DNA from: Amaricoccus macauensis
GTDB taxonomy: Bacteria > Pseudomonadota > Alphaproteobacteria > Rhodobacterales > Rhodobacteraceae
DNA length: 59,357 nucleotides
Reading direction: 5' to 3'
Assembly (NCBI RefSeq): GCF_014201905.1
Contig: NZ_JACHFM010000008.1
Span: forward strand, 1-59,357
Under the pieces are notes generated by a model that had not been told where the DNA came from, ran no database searches, and saw only the letters and a list, made by a program, of their open reading frames with translations. Position numbers and translations under genes: made by a program. Positions 41,892 to 51,048 of this stretch are shown in pieces; within the stretch, counting starts at the first letter, position 1, and every line of letters starts with the position of its first letter.

Positions 41892-42841
41892 TCGAGACGT
41901 TGCTCGCCGTCCGCGACCTCGCCAAGCACTATCCGTCGCAGGGCACGACGCTCCGCATCCTCGAGAACATCTCCTTCGACGTCGCGAAGGGCGAGGTCGT
42001 CGGGCTCGTCGGCGAGTCGGGCAGCGGCAAGACCACGATCGGCCGCGCCGTGCTGCGCCTGATCGAGCCGACGTCGGGCACCGTCACCTTCGACGGCACC
42101 GAGCTCACCACGCTCTCCGCCGGCGAGATGCGCCGCCAGCGACCGCGGATGCAGTACATATTCCAGGACCCCTTCGCGAGCCTGTCGCCGCGCATGACCA
42201 TCGGCGAGATCCTGACCGAGGGGCTGAAGATCCAAAAGATCGGGACCGCGAAAGAGCGCGAGGAGCGCGCGCGCAAGGCGCTCGAGCATGTCGACCTGCC
42301 GGCCGACGCCTACAACCGCTATGCGCACGAGTTTTCCGGCGGCCAGCGCCAGCGCGTCGGCATCGCCCGTGCCCTGGCGCTCGCGCCCGAGTTCATCGTC
42401 GCCGACGAGCCGGTGTCGGCGCTCGACGTGTCGATCCAGGCGCAGGTCGTCAACCTGCTGCGCGAGCTGCAGCAGCGGCTCGGACTGACGATGCTCTTCA
42501 TCAGCCACGACCTCGCGGTCGTCGAGTTCATCTGCGACCGGGTGATCGTGCTCTATCTCGGGCGGATCATGGAGATCGCCTCGAGCGAGGACCTCTACGC
42601 GAGCCCGCAGCATCCCTACACCCGCGCGCTCCTCTCAGCGATCCCGATGCCCGACCCGGACGCCAAGGCCGACCGCCAGATCCTGAAGGGCGACGTGCCG
42701 AGTCCGGCCAACCCGCCGTCGGGCTGCGTCTTCCGCACCCGATGCCCAGTGGCGCTCGAGGCCTGCGCGGGCGCGGTTCCGGCGTTGCGCGAGGTCGCTC
42801 CGGGGCACTTCAAGGCCTGCATCCGCGACGACCTCGGCTGA
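41888..42841 (+). CDS. ABC transporter ATPase, DppF type
   Basis: ATG 41888 overlaps the DppD-type stop and gives 317 residues. Walker A is [15 protein letters not shown]; the Q-loop [14 protein letters not shown], signature [15 protein letters not shown] and Walker [15 protein letters not shown] follow. The C-terminal Cys-rich segment [18 protein letters not shown] is typical. A long in-frame sequence upstream is a shadow of DppD and not part of the protein. Confidence 0.95.
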   Translation: MIETLLAVRDLAKHYPSQGTTLRILENISFDVAKGEVVGLVGESGSGKTTIGRAVLRLIEPTSGTVTFDGTELTTLSAGEMRRQRPRMQYIFQDPFASLSPRMTIGEILTEGLKIQKIGTAKEREERARKALEHVDLPADAYNRYAHEFSGGQRQRVGIARALALAPEFIVADEPVSALDVSIQAQVVNLLRELQQRLGLTMLFISHDLAVVEFICDRVIVLYLGRIMEIASSEDLYASPQHPYTRALLSAIPMPDPDAKADRQILKGDVPSPANPPSGCVFRTRCPVALEACAGAVPALREVAPGHFKACIRDDLG

Positions 42842-42916
42842 CAAGGCCGGGGCGCGAGCCCCGTGGGATTTCGCGGCCCGCTTCGCAGGACCGCGCCGAA
42901 CAGGAGGCAAGACGAC

Positions 42917-43951
42917 ATGAGCGAGACCAAGTCCCTGATGCACGCCGAGGTCGAGGAGATCCCGGCTGCAGCGAAGCGGTTCCTGACCGAGTCGCGCGAC
43001 AACGTGGTGGCGGCGGGCGCGGCGATGCGGGCGGCCGACCCGCGGGTGCTGGTGACGGTGGCGCGCGGGTCCTCCGACCACGCGGCGACGTACCTGAAGT
43101 ACGCCGTCGAGCTCGTCGCCGGGGTGCCGGTCGCCTCGGTGGGGCCGTCGGTCGCCTCGATCTACGGGCGGACGTTGAAGCTCGACGGGGCGGCGTGCCT
43201 CGGCATCTCGCAGTCGGGCAAGAGCCCCGACATCGTCGAGATGATGAAGAGCGCCGGCGCCGGCGGGGCGCTGACGGTGGCGCTCACCAACGTCGCCGAC
43301 TCGCCGATGGCTGGGGCCTGCGACCACAGCCTGCCGCTCAGGGCGGGCGTCGAGCGCAGCGTCGCGGCCACCAAGACCTTCATCACCTCGGTGCTGGCGG
43401 CGCTGGCGCTGGTGGCCGAGTGGCGCGAGGACGACGACCTGCGCGCGGCGGTGGCGGCGCTGCCCGACCAGTTCGCCGCGGCGCTCGCCTGCGACTGGAC
43501 GCCGCTCGCCGAGCGGCTGGTGCGGGCGAACTCGGCCTTCGTGCTCGGACGCGGCCCGGGCTTCGCCATTGCCAACGAGATGGCGCTGAAGTTCAAGGAA
43601 ACGAGCGGCATCCACGCCGAGAGCTACTCGGCGGCGGAGGTCCTGCACGGGCCGGCGGCGCTGGTCCAGGCGGGCTTCCCGGTGCTGGCGCTCGGGGTCG
43701 ACGACGCGGCGCTGCCGCAGGTCATGGCCACCGCCGACCGGCTGGCGGGGCAGGGGGCCGACGTGTTCCTGACCGCGAAGGGCGCGGGCGGCGCGGTCAA
43801 GGTGCTGCCCTCGGTCGAGGGCGTGCACGCGCTGACCGCGCCGCTGGTGCTGGCGGCGTCGTTCTATCGCTTCATCGAGGCGCTGGCGCGGCGGCGCGGC
43901 TTCAACCCCGATACGCCGCCGCATCTGCGCAAGGTGACGGAGACGGTGTGA
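42917..43951 (+). CDS. nagB: SIS-domain glucosamine-6-phosphate deaminase (NagB-II type)
   Basis: ATG 42917 follows CAGGAGGCAAGACGAC and gives 344 residues with two SIS domains, like the isomerase half of GlmS without the glutamine amidotransferase domain. Motifs are MHAEVEEIPAAAKRFL, ARGSSDHAATYLKYA, LGISQSGKSPDIVEMM, RSVAATKTFITSVLAAL and ETSGIHAESYSAAEVLHGP. NagB-II proteins of this build convert GlcN-6-P to Fru-6-P plus ammonia. It lies directly before nagA, closing the amino sugar route. Confidence 0.88.
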   Translation: MSETKSLMHAEVEEIPAAAKRFLTESRDNVVAAGAAMRAADPRVLVTVARGSSDHAATYLKYAVELVAGVPVASVGPSVASIYGRTLKLDGAACLGISQSGKSPDIVEMMKSAGAGGALTVALTNVADSPMAGACDHSLPLRAGVERSVAATKTFITSVLAALALVAEWREDDDLRAAVAALPDQFAAALACDWTPLAERLVRANSAFVLGRGPGFAIANEMALKFKETSGIHAESYSAAEVLHGPAALVQAGFPVLALGVDDAALPQVMATADRLAGQGADVFLTAKGAGGAVKVLPSVEGVHALTAPLVLAASFYRFIEALARRRGFNPDTPPHLRKVTETV

Positions 43952-43981
43952 GCGCGGCGCAGGATCAGGCAGGACAGCGAG

Positions 43982-45139
43982 ATGAGCGCAGCCACGGCAG
44001 TGACCGTCTTTACCGGCGCGGCGGTCTTCGACGGCGACCGGCTCCACGAGGATGCCGCCCTCGTCGTCGAGGACGGGCGGATCACGGCGATCGTTCCTGC
44101 GGCCGAAGCCCCCGATGGCGCGCGGGTCGAGCTCGACGGCGGAACGCTTGCCCCGGGGTTCATCGACATCCAGGTGAACGGCGGTGCCGGCATCCTCCTG
44201 AACGACAAGCCCGACGTGGAGGGGATCGCGGCGATCTGCGCGGCGCATGGCCGGCTCGGCACCACCGGGCTCCTGCCGACGCTGATTACCGACACTCCGC
44301 AGGCGACGCGCGCGACCATCGAGGCCGGGGTCACCGCGGCGGGGAGCGTGCCGGGCTTCCTCGGGCTGCACCTCGAGGGGCCGCACCTCGACCTCCGGCG
44401 CAAGGGCGCGCACGATCCTCGGCTGATCCGGCCGATGACGCCGGACGATCTCGACATGCTGTGCGACGCCGCGGCCCGCCTGCCGGCGCTCGTCGTCACG
44501 CTGGCGCCGGCCAGCGCCACGGCCGAGCAGGTCGCGGCACTCGTGGAGGCGAGAGCCATCGTCAGCCTCGGGCATTCCGAAGCCACCCTCGCCGAAGCGC
44601 GGGCGCTGTTCGGCGCCGGAGCGCGCATGGTGACGCATCTCTTCAACGCCATGAGCCAGCTCGGCAACCGCGAGCCGGGGCTGGTCGGGGCGACGCTCGA
44701 CGACGCGGGCGTCTCCGCCGGGCTGATCGCTGACGGCATCCACGTCGCACCGGAATCGATGCGCGCGGCGCTCGCCGCGAAGCGGGGTACCGACAGCGTG
44801 TTTCTGGTCACCGACGCCATGGCGCCTGCCGGCACCGACATCACCGAGTTCACGCTGAACGGGCGGCGCATCCTGCGGCGCGACGGCCGGCTGACGCTCG
44901 AGGACGGCACCCTCGCCGGGGCGGACGTCGACTTTCCCGGCGTCATCCGGGTGATGGTGCGGGACGTCGGGCTGACGCTGCCGGAGACGCTGCGCATGGC
45001 GACCTATGCTCCGGCGGCGGCGCTCCGTGCCACCGACCGGATGGGCCGCCTCGCGCCGGGGCTCGCCGCCGACCTCGTGCATCTCGACGCCGACCTCGCG
45101 CTCGGGGGCGTCTGGCGCGGCGGCGCGCCGCTGGACTGA
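43982..45139 (+). CDS. nagA: N-acetylglucosamine-6-phosphate deacetylase
   Basis: The 385-residue amidohydrolase has LAPGFIDIQVNGGAGILLND, LGLHLEGPHLDLRRKGAHDP, SLGHSEATLAEARALF, THLFNAMSQLGNREPGLVGA and VTDAMAPAGTDI with the catalytic Asp. These are the NagA metal-ligand and substrate motifs. It removes acetate from GlcNAc-6-P to give GlcN-6-P for the preceding SIS deaminase. The 30-bp gap to nagB indicates an operon. Confidence 0.95.
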   Translation: MSAATAVTVFTGAAVFDGDRLHEDAALVVEDGRITAIVPAAEAPDGARVELDGGTLAPGFIDIQVNGGAGILLNDKPDVEGIAAICAAHGRLGTTGLLPTLITDTPQATRATIEAGVTAAGSVPGFLGLHLEGPHLDLRRKGAHDPRLIRPMTPDDLDMLCDAAARLPALVVTLAPASATAEQVAALVEARAIVSLGHSEATLAEARALFGAGARMVTHLFNAMSQLGNREPGLVGATLDDAGVSAGLIADGIHVAPESMRAALAAKRGTDSVFLVTDAMAPAGTDITEFTLNGRRILRRDGRLTLEDGTLAGADVDFPGVIRVMVRDVGLTLPETLRMATYAPAAALRATDRMGRLAPGLAADLVHLDADLALGGVWRGGAPLD

Positions 45140-45243
45140 GCCGGCAACGCGCCCTCCGGGCGTGCCTTCAGAGAAGTTCGCGCGGCGGAGTGATGCCGCC
45201 GACCAACCAATTGCGTCAAAAAGGAGAATACGATGCCTCGTCC

Positions 45244-45560
45244 ATGAAGTCCCTGACTGCGCTCGGTCTCGTCCTGGCGCTCGGCTGGGCTGCCCCGGCG
45301 CTTGCGGATGACGTTTCGCTGACTTGGGAGGAGCTGCCCCCGGTTCCGGCCAACGCCAGCACCTGGAACGACGCCATCCCGGTCGGCGAGACCTGGTGGC
45401 GGCAGCTCGGGCTCGCCGGCCCGATCACCGGCGTGCATGGCGACTATCTCCTCGTCGGCGGCGGTGCCAACTTCCCCGAGCCGGGCAAGACGTCGAACGA
45501 GGCCACCACCCTCGGCAAGGTCTATTGGAACGAGCTCTTCGTCCTCGACCTCGCCAAGGA
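45244..45560 (+). pseudogene. nanM: N-acetylneuraminate epimerase (NanM-like) N-terminal fragment
   Basis: ATG 45244 starts a signal peptide (MKSLTALGLVLALGWAAPALA) followed by [14 protein letters not shown], a [20 protein letters not shown] kelch blade, and [14 protein letters not shown]. About 105 residues of a protein normally near 350 remain; the frame then passes into unrelated sequence at about 45560. The ribosome site AAGGAG is placed for ATG 45233, which opens only MPRP before a TGA that overlaps ATG 45244. NanM-like periplasmic kelch proteins convert alpha- to beta-sialic acid. The remnant shows the operon once had it. Confidence 0.75.
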
Positions 45561-46556
45561 GACACCCACCTCGTCAAGCTCACGTTCAGGGGGCTGCCGG
45601 GCATCCCGGTCTATCTCAAGGCCGAGAGCACCCCTCCGACCGGCAGCCTCAAGCACCGGCTGGCGCGGTCGCTGTTCCTCTACGGCATCTGCAACGGCCG
45701 CATCGGCCCCGGAACGACGCTGGTCGAAGCCTCGTCGGGCTCCACCGCGGTGTCCGAGGCGTACTTCGCGGAGCTTCTCGGCCTGCCCTTCGTCGCCGTC
45801 ATGCCGCGCTCGACGAGCGGCCAGAAGATCGCGGCGATCGAACGCTTCGGCGGCACCTGCCGCTTCGTCGACCACGCCGGCGAGGTGTACGCCATCGTCG
45901 AGCGCCTCGCCGGGGAGGCCGGCGGCCACTACCTCGACCAGTTCACCAACGCCGAGCGGGCGACCGACTGGCGCGGCTACAACAAAATCGCCCAGAGCAT
46001 CTTCGAGCTGATGGAGGCCGAGGCCGAGCCGGTGCCGGAATGGGTGGTGATGAGCGCAGGCACCGGCGGCACCTCGGCGACCATCGGCCGCTACCTGCGC
46101 TACCGCAATCTCGCGACCCGGCTCTGCGTGGTGGACGTCGAAGGCTCCGCCTTCTACGACGCCTGGAAGAGCGGCGACCGCGGCTTCATCACTCCCGGCA
46201 GCCGGATCGAGGGCATCGGCCGCCCCAGCGTCGAGCCGTCGTTCCTGCCCGAAGTCATCGACCATATGATCCGCGTGCCCGACGCCGCCTCGATCGCGGC
46301 GGCGCACGTCCTCTCGGAGCGGCTGTTCCGCCGGGTCGGCTGCTCCACCGGCACGAACTTCTTCGGGCTGCTCTCGATCGCCGCCCGGATGGCGCGGGAA
46401 GGGCGGGCCGGGGCGCTCGTCACGCTGATCTGCGACAGCGGCGACCGGTACGCGTCGACCTACTACGACAGCGGATGGCTGGCGAGGAACGGCCTCGAAA
46501 TCCAACCCTGGCGCGACCGTATCGAGGATTTTCTCGACCATGGCCGGGCTGCCTGA
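45560..46556 (+). pseudogene. PLP-dependent cysteine synthase-like/Cds1 protein, 5'-truncated
   Basis: About 331 codons remain of a PLP fold type II enzyme: [35 protein letters not shown] with the PLP Lys, [48 protein letters not shown] and [19 protein letters not shown]. It resembles Cds1-type L-cysteine desulfhydrases. The first 35-40 residues are replaced by NanM sequence in another frame, so no native start is left. The body has no internal stop, suggesting a recent deletion. Confidence 0.78.
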
Positions 46557-46574
46557 CGTCGATCGCCAGTGGCG

Positions 46575-47576
46575 TCAGCGCGGCACCGACTGCTCCACCT
46601 CCACCTCGCGGCGCTCGCGGGCGGCGCGGAGGGCCGCCTCGATGCAGGCGACGACGTGCAGCCCGTCCTCGCCGGTGACGGGCGGCGGTGAGCCTGCCCG
46701 CACCGCCTCCGCGAACGCCTGCCACTGCCGCTCGAGGGCGCGCCCGGCGATGTCGTCCTCGTACGAGGCAGGCACCGCTTGCCACCGCTGGCCGCGGCCG
46801 AGCTCGACGCCGCTGAAGAAGTCGACCCTCAGCACGCCTTCGTCGCAGACGATCTCGTCGCCGGAGATGAACGCGCCGTCGCGATAGCCGATGCTCGCCA
46901 CCTGCCCGGCGGCGTCCTCGCCGAAGCGGAGGAGGAGGAGCGCGCTGTCGTCGGCTTTCTGATCGTGGAAGGCGGTGGCGGTGACGGCGCTCACATGGGT
47001 CGGCCGTCGCCCGGCGAGACCGATCAGCCGGTCGAGCGCATGGATGCCCGCGGTGAACAGCATCCCCCCGCCGCGCTCCGGGTCGAGGTGCCAGTCGCGG
47101 CGGTTCTCCTCCATCCAGAGCTTGATCATCCGGCTGGAGCCGAAGCGCATCCGTCCGATCTCGCCGCTCTCGACGATCCGCCGCGCCGCGAGGAAGGGCA
47201 GGGTGAAGCGCATGGTGTGGCCGGGCATCAGCGTCACCCCGGCGGCATCGGCGGCAGCGAGGATGCGCCGGCACTCGGCGACGGTCGGCGCGAGCGGCTT
47301 CTCGAGCATGACGTGCCTGCCCGAGCCGGCGGCGGCGATGGCCACCTCGGCGTGCAGTTGGTGCGGCAGGGCGACGACGACCGCGTCGATCCCGGGATCG
47401 GCGAGCAGGTCGCGATAGTCGCGATAGCCCTTGCAGCCGAACCCGGCGCAGAACGCCGCGAGCCCGGCCTCGTCGTTGCGGCAGGCGGCGACGAGCCGCG
47501 CGTCGTCGACCGCTGCGAGCGCCCGCGCATGGGCGGCGCCGAAGTGGCCCGCCCCGATGATCCCGACCCGCAGCAT
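46575..47576 (-). CDS. Gfo/Idh/MocA-family oxidoreductase (1)
   Basis: ATG 47576 is chosen, giving MLRVGIIGAGHFGAAHARAL and 333 residues. The Rossmann domain covers about residues 1-125 with VMLEKPLAPT carrying the conserved EKP. The C-terminal alpha/beta domain has GGGMLFTAGIHALDRL, whose G-G-x-x-x-D-x-G-x-H-like segment holds the catalytic region. It uses NAD(P) to oxidise a sugar or cyclitol. It starts one base after the stop of the second oxidoreductase, so the two are coupled. A 2,7-anhydro-sialic acid oxidoreductase is one possibility from context. Confidence 0.9.
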   Translation of the reverse strand: MLRVGIIGAGHFGAAHARALAAVDDARLVAACRNDEAGLAAFCAGFGCKGYRDYRDLLADPGIDAVVVALPHQLHAEVAIAAAGSGRHVMLEKPLAPTVAECRRILAAADAAGVTLMPGHTMRFTLPFLAARRIVESGEIGRMRFGSSRMIKLWMEENRRDWHLDPERGGGMLFTAGIHALDRLIGLAGRRPTHVSAVTATAFHDQKADDSALLLLRFGEDAAGQVASIGYRDGAFISGDEIVCDEGVLRVDFFSGVELGRGQRWQAVPASYEDDIAGRALERQWQAFAEAVRAGSPPPVTGEDGLHVVACIEAALRAARERREVEVEQSVPR

Positions 47577-47577
47577 C

Positions 47578-48546
47578 TCAGCCACCTCCGGCATAGCAGC
47601 GATCGATGAGGTCCATGGCGCGCCAGTGGTCCATGAGCGAGACGACCGGCCTCCGTCGCGACCTCACCCGATCGATGGTGTCGGCCATCAGCGCATCGTA
47701 GCGACGGCCGAGCGGCGTCGCCGCGAGCTCCCGGGTCTCCCCGTCGTCGAGCGTCGCGACCCGCAGCCGGTCGCCGGTGTCGATCAGGGTGGCGTTCTTC
47801 GCCGAGACCCGCCACTCGAAGCTGCCGCCCGTCATCGAGGCGAAGGTGTACCCGGCCTCGACGATCCCCATGGCGCCGTCGGCGGCCCGCAGCACGACGA
47901 GCGCGTAGTCCTCGACCGGCGTTCCTTGCAGAGGCCGCCCGAACGTGACGTGCTCCACGGCGACGTCCTGTTCCCCGGCCAGTCCGAGGAACGCGTCAAC
48001 CCCGTGAAGCCCCAGGTTGCGCAGGGCCCCTCCGCCGCTGACCGCGGCGTCGAGCACCCACCCGCAGCCATCCTTCACGTATCGCTCCGGCGGGCCGTTA
48101 ATCAGGCAGAAGCGGGAATGCGAGAGGGCGCCGAGACGACCGGCCTGTCCGAGCACGCGGACCTCGCCGGGCAACGGCCCGACCCGGTGGGCGAGCGCGA
48201 CGGCGACGAAGGCGCCCGCGCGCTCCGCCGCTTCGGCCAAGGGCCGCAGCACGGCACCGGAGACGCCGACCGGCTTCTCGACCAGCACCGGCAGTTGTTC
48301 GCCGACGAAGCGTCCCGCCAGAGCCATCATCTCGGCCGGACGCCCCATGACCACCGCCAGATCCGGCCGCAACGCCAGCGCCTCGTCAATGGTTTCGACA
48401 GCCGGGCAGCGATGTGCCGAGGCGAATTCGGTCGCACGTTCGGACGCCGGATCCCACGCCGCAACGATCTCGGCATCGGCGACTCGCGCCGCTGCGGCGT
48501 GCATCCCGGCATGCCAGTGACCGACGCCGAAAAGCGCGAGCTTCAC
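47578..48546 (-). CDS. Gfo/Idh/MocA-family oxidoreductase (2)
   Basis: The 322-residue protein starts MKLALFGVGHWHAGMHAAAA, a variant G-x-G-H-W-H loop, with LVEKPVGVSG as the EKP motif and DAAVSGGGALRNLGLHGVDA as the G-G-G-x-L-x-N-x-G-x-H active-site segment. It is first in a two-gene minus-strand operon that faces the HutC-type regulator across 133 bp. Paired Gfo/Idh/MocA enzymes often carry out successive oxidation and reduction of one sugar. Confidence 0.9.
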   Translation of the reverse strand: MKLALFGVGHWHAGMHAAAARVADAEIVAAWDPASERATEFASAHRCPAVETIDEALALRPDLAVVMGRPAEMMALAGRFVGEQLPVLVEKPVGVSGAVLRPLAEAAERAGAFVAVALAHRVGPLPGEVRVLGQAGRLGALSHSRFCLINGPPERYVKDGCGWVLDAAVSGGGALRNLGLHGVDAFLGLAGEQDVAVEHVTFGRPLQGTPVEDYALVVLRAADGAMGIVEAGYTFASMTGGSFEWRVSAKNATLIDTGDRLRVATLDDGETRELAATPLGRRYDALMADTIDRVRSRRRPVVSLMDHWRAMDLIDRCYAGGG

Positions 48547-48679
48547 CTTCCCCCCGCAAAAACGCGCTCACATGGTAATGGCGGCGTGACGGGTCGTCCA
48601 GCGAGCGCCTCGCCGCTGTAGTCACCGATCCGAAGCTGTTGTAGCCGGGGACGAGGCGGCACAGGATGGTTGGAACGGC

Positions 48680-49438
48680 ATGTGCAGGGACGGTCCCATC
48701 GAAGAATTGGCGGGGCGGCTCAAGCAATGCCTGGTCGAGCGTGGCCTTCAGCCGATTTGGATCAGCATCCGGGACGAGATCGCAGCAGCCATTGCCGAAG
48801 GTCTGATCCGGCCCGGCATGCCGATGCCGAGCGAACGCCTTCTCGCGAACGAACTCGGGGTCTCGCGGATGACGCTCCGCCGCGCCCTCGGCGCACTGAG
48901 CGAGGACGGCCTCGTGGCACGCCAGCAGGGCGCCCGGACGGCCGTGGCGCGCAGACTGGAGAAGTCGGTCTCGCGACTGGTCGGCTTCTCCGAGGACATG
49001 CGGGCGCGTGGCCGGACGCCCGGGGCGGTCCTGATCGCCAGCACGGTGGCGAGACCGACCAAGGCCGAGATGGCAGCGCTCGGGCTGGAAGGGGATGCGA
49101 GCGTGGTGCGCATCGAGCGCGTGCGTCTGGCCGACCTGGAGCCTGTCGCCATCGAGCGCGCGGTGCTCCCTGCGGCGATCCTCCCCGATCCGTCCATGGT
49201 CGGCGAGTCGCTCTATGCCGCGCTCGACGCCCTGGGTATGCGGCCGGTGCGCGGGAGCGAGCGGTTCCGCGCCGTGGTGGCTCTGCCGCGGGATGTGCGC
49301 CACCTGTGCTGCGCGCCCGGCGCTCCCCTCCTCAGCATCGAAAGGCGCTGCTTCGCCGCGGCGGGCGTCCCCGTCGAATTCACCGAAACCCGCTATCTCG
49401 GCGAGGCGTACGACTTTACCGTGGATCTCATCCGCTAG
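48680..49438 (+). CDS. GntR-family (HutC/UTRA) regulator
   Basis: The 252-residue protein has a GntR winged helix at about residues 25-90 ([52 protein letters not shown]) and a UTRA domain with [36 protein letters not shown] and [18 protein letters not shown]. This is the NagR/DasR build, which senses GlcN-6-P or GlcNAc-6-P. It is divergent from the two oxidoreductases and 65 bp upstream of nanE. Confidence 0.92.
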   Translation: MCRDGPIEELAGRLKQCLVERGLQPIWISIRDEIAAAIAEGLIRPGMPMPSERLLANELGVSRMTLRRALGALSEDGLVARQQGARTAVARRLEKSVSRLVGFSEDMRARGRTPGAVLIASTVARPTKAEMAALGLEGDASVVRIERVRLADLEPVAIERAVLPAAILPDPSMVGESLYAALDALGMRPVRGSERFRAVVALPRDVRHLCCAPGAPLLSIERRCFAAAGVPVEFTETRYLGEAYDFTVDLIR

Positions 49439-49503
49439 ACCAGTCAAATACCAGTTTGCAGGCGAAGCCTTTCGTGGCATTACCCTCATGGGGAGGAAAG
49501 CCG

Positions 49504-50178
49504 ATGCTCGACAGACTGAGGGGCAAGCTCGTCGTCTCGTGCCAGCCCGTTCCCGACGGGCCGATGGATCGGCCGGAGATCGTCGCGGCGTTCGCGCTGG
49601 CCGCCCTCGCAGGCGGCGCGGCGGGCCTTCGGATCGAGGGGGTGGCGAACGTCGTTGCCGTACGTGCCGCGACGGACGCGCCGATCATCGGGATCATCAA
49701 GCGCGACCTCGACGACTCTCCCGTGCGAATCACGCCGTATCTCGAGGACGTCGACGCGCTCGCCGACGCGGGCGCGGACATCATTGCCGTGGACGCCACC
49801 CTGCGACCGCGCCCGGTCGCGGTGCAGCCATTGATCGAGCGCATCGCCGCGCGCGGGCTGATCGCCATGGCCGACTGCGCGACCGCCGAGGAGGGCCAGG
49901 CGGCGCACGACGCCGGGGCATCCGTACTCGGCAGCACCATGTCCGGCTACACCGGGGGCGACGTGCCGGCCGAACCCGACTACGAGCTGGTGGCGGCGCT
50001 CGGGCGCGTCGGCGGCTTCGTCGTGGCCGAGGGGCGCTATCACCGGCCCGAGCAGGCCGCGCGCGCCCGGACGCTCGGGGCGGACACGGTGGTGGTGGGG
50101 TCGGCCATCACGCGAACCGAGCACGTGACGAGCTGGTTCGTTCAGGCGTTGGCGGAGGGGAATCGCAAGGATGGCTGA
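49504..50178 (+). CDS. nanE: N-acylmannosamine-6-phosphate 2-epimerase
   Basis: ATG 49504 follows TGGGGAGGAAAGCCG and gives 224 residues. The TIM-barrel motifs are [54 protein letters not shown] with the catalytic Lys, [23 protein letters not shown] and [16 protein letters not shown]. It turns ManNAc-6-P into GlcNAc-6-P for nagA. The stop overlaps nanK by 8 bp. Confidence 0.95.
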   Translation: MLDRLRGKLVVSCQPVPDGPMDRPEIVAAFALAALAGGAAGLRIEGVANVVAVRAATDAPIIGIIKRDLDDSPVRITPYLEDVDALADAGADIIAVDATLRPRPVAVQPLIERIAARGLIAMADCATAEEGQAAHDAGASVLGSTMSGYTGGDVPAEPDYELVAALGRVGGFVVAEGRYHRPEQAARARTLGADTVVVGSAITRTEHVTSWFVQALAEGNRKDG

Positions 50179-51034
50179 GTCGGTTCTGGTCCTCGACGTG
50201 GGAGGGACCAAGACGCTCGCGGCCCTGGTGCGCGGCGCCGAAGTGCTCGCGGAAGCGCGGGTGCCGACCGACGCCACGGCGAGCCCCGACGTCTGGATCG
50301 ACGCCGCCGGCCGCGAGGCCCAAGCCTGGGCGGGACGCTTCGACCGGGTCGTCGCCGCCGTCACCGGCATCGTCGCGGACGGCCGCTGGTCGGCGCTCAA
50401 CCCCGGCACGCTGGCCATTCCGGACGGCTTCCCGCTCGAAGAGCGGCTGCGCACCCGTTTCTGCGTCCCCGCCGTCGCGCTCAACGACGCGCAGGCCGCC
50501 GCGTGGGGCGAATACCGGCACGGCGCCGGGCAGGGCGCGGACATGGTCTTCGTCACGGTTTCCACGGGCGTCGGCGGTGGCATCGTCCTCGGCGGGCGGC
50601 TCGTGCGCGGCCGCGGGGGGCTCGCGGGCCACTTCGGCATCGCCTACCCCCTCCCCGAGGACAGCGCGTTCGCCCACGTCGAGGACGGCATCGCCGGCCG
50701 CTGGGTCGCGGCCGAGGCCGCGCGCGAGGGGCACGGGCTGGACGCGCGCGGGGTATTCGAAGCCGCCGGGAGGGGAGAGGCGTGGGCGGAGGCGCTCCTG
50801 TCGCGACAGGCGCACCGCGCGTCGCGCCTCCTCGCCAACATCCAGCTCGCGATCGCGCCCGACGTTATCGTCGTGGGCGGCGGCATCGGGCTTGCCGACG
50901 GATACCTGGCGCGCCTCGAGGCGGCGCTCGCGTCGACGCCCCCCGTCCGTCGGCCACGGCTCGTCGCCGCGGCACTGGGAACCCGGGCGGGCCTCGTTGG
51001 CGCGGCTGACATCGCGAAACAGGATGCGGTTTAG
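50171..51034 (+). CDS. nanK: ROK-family N-acetylmannosamine kinase
   Basis: The 287-residue kinase starts [20 protein letters not shown] (ATP loop) and has [34 protein letters not shown] with the catalytic Asp, [20 protein letters not shown] and [18 protein letters not shown]. It phosphorylates ManNAc at C6. Where ROK proteins normally have GHx...CxCGxxGC, this one reads [20 protein letters not shown] with no cysteine, so the structural Zn is absent, as reported for some NanK proteins. It is coupled to nanE. Confidence 0.9.
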   Translation: MAESVLVLDVGGTKTLAALVRGAEVLAEARVPTDATASPDVWIDAAGREAQAWAGRFDRVVAAVTGIVADGRWSALNPGTLAIPDGFPLEERLRTRFCVPAVALNDAQAAAWGEYRHGAGQGADMVFVTVSTGVGGGIVLGGRLVRGRGGLAGHFGIAYPLPEDSAFAHVEDGIAGRWVAAEAAREGHGLDARGVFEAAGRGEAWAEALLSRQAHRASRLLANIQLAIAPDVIVVGGGIGLADGYLARLEAALASTPPVRRPRLVAAALGTRAGLVGAADIAKQDAV

Positions 51035-51048
51035 AGGGAGAGACTCGC

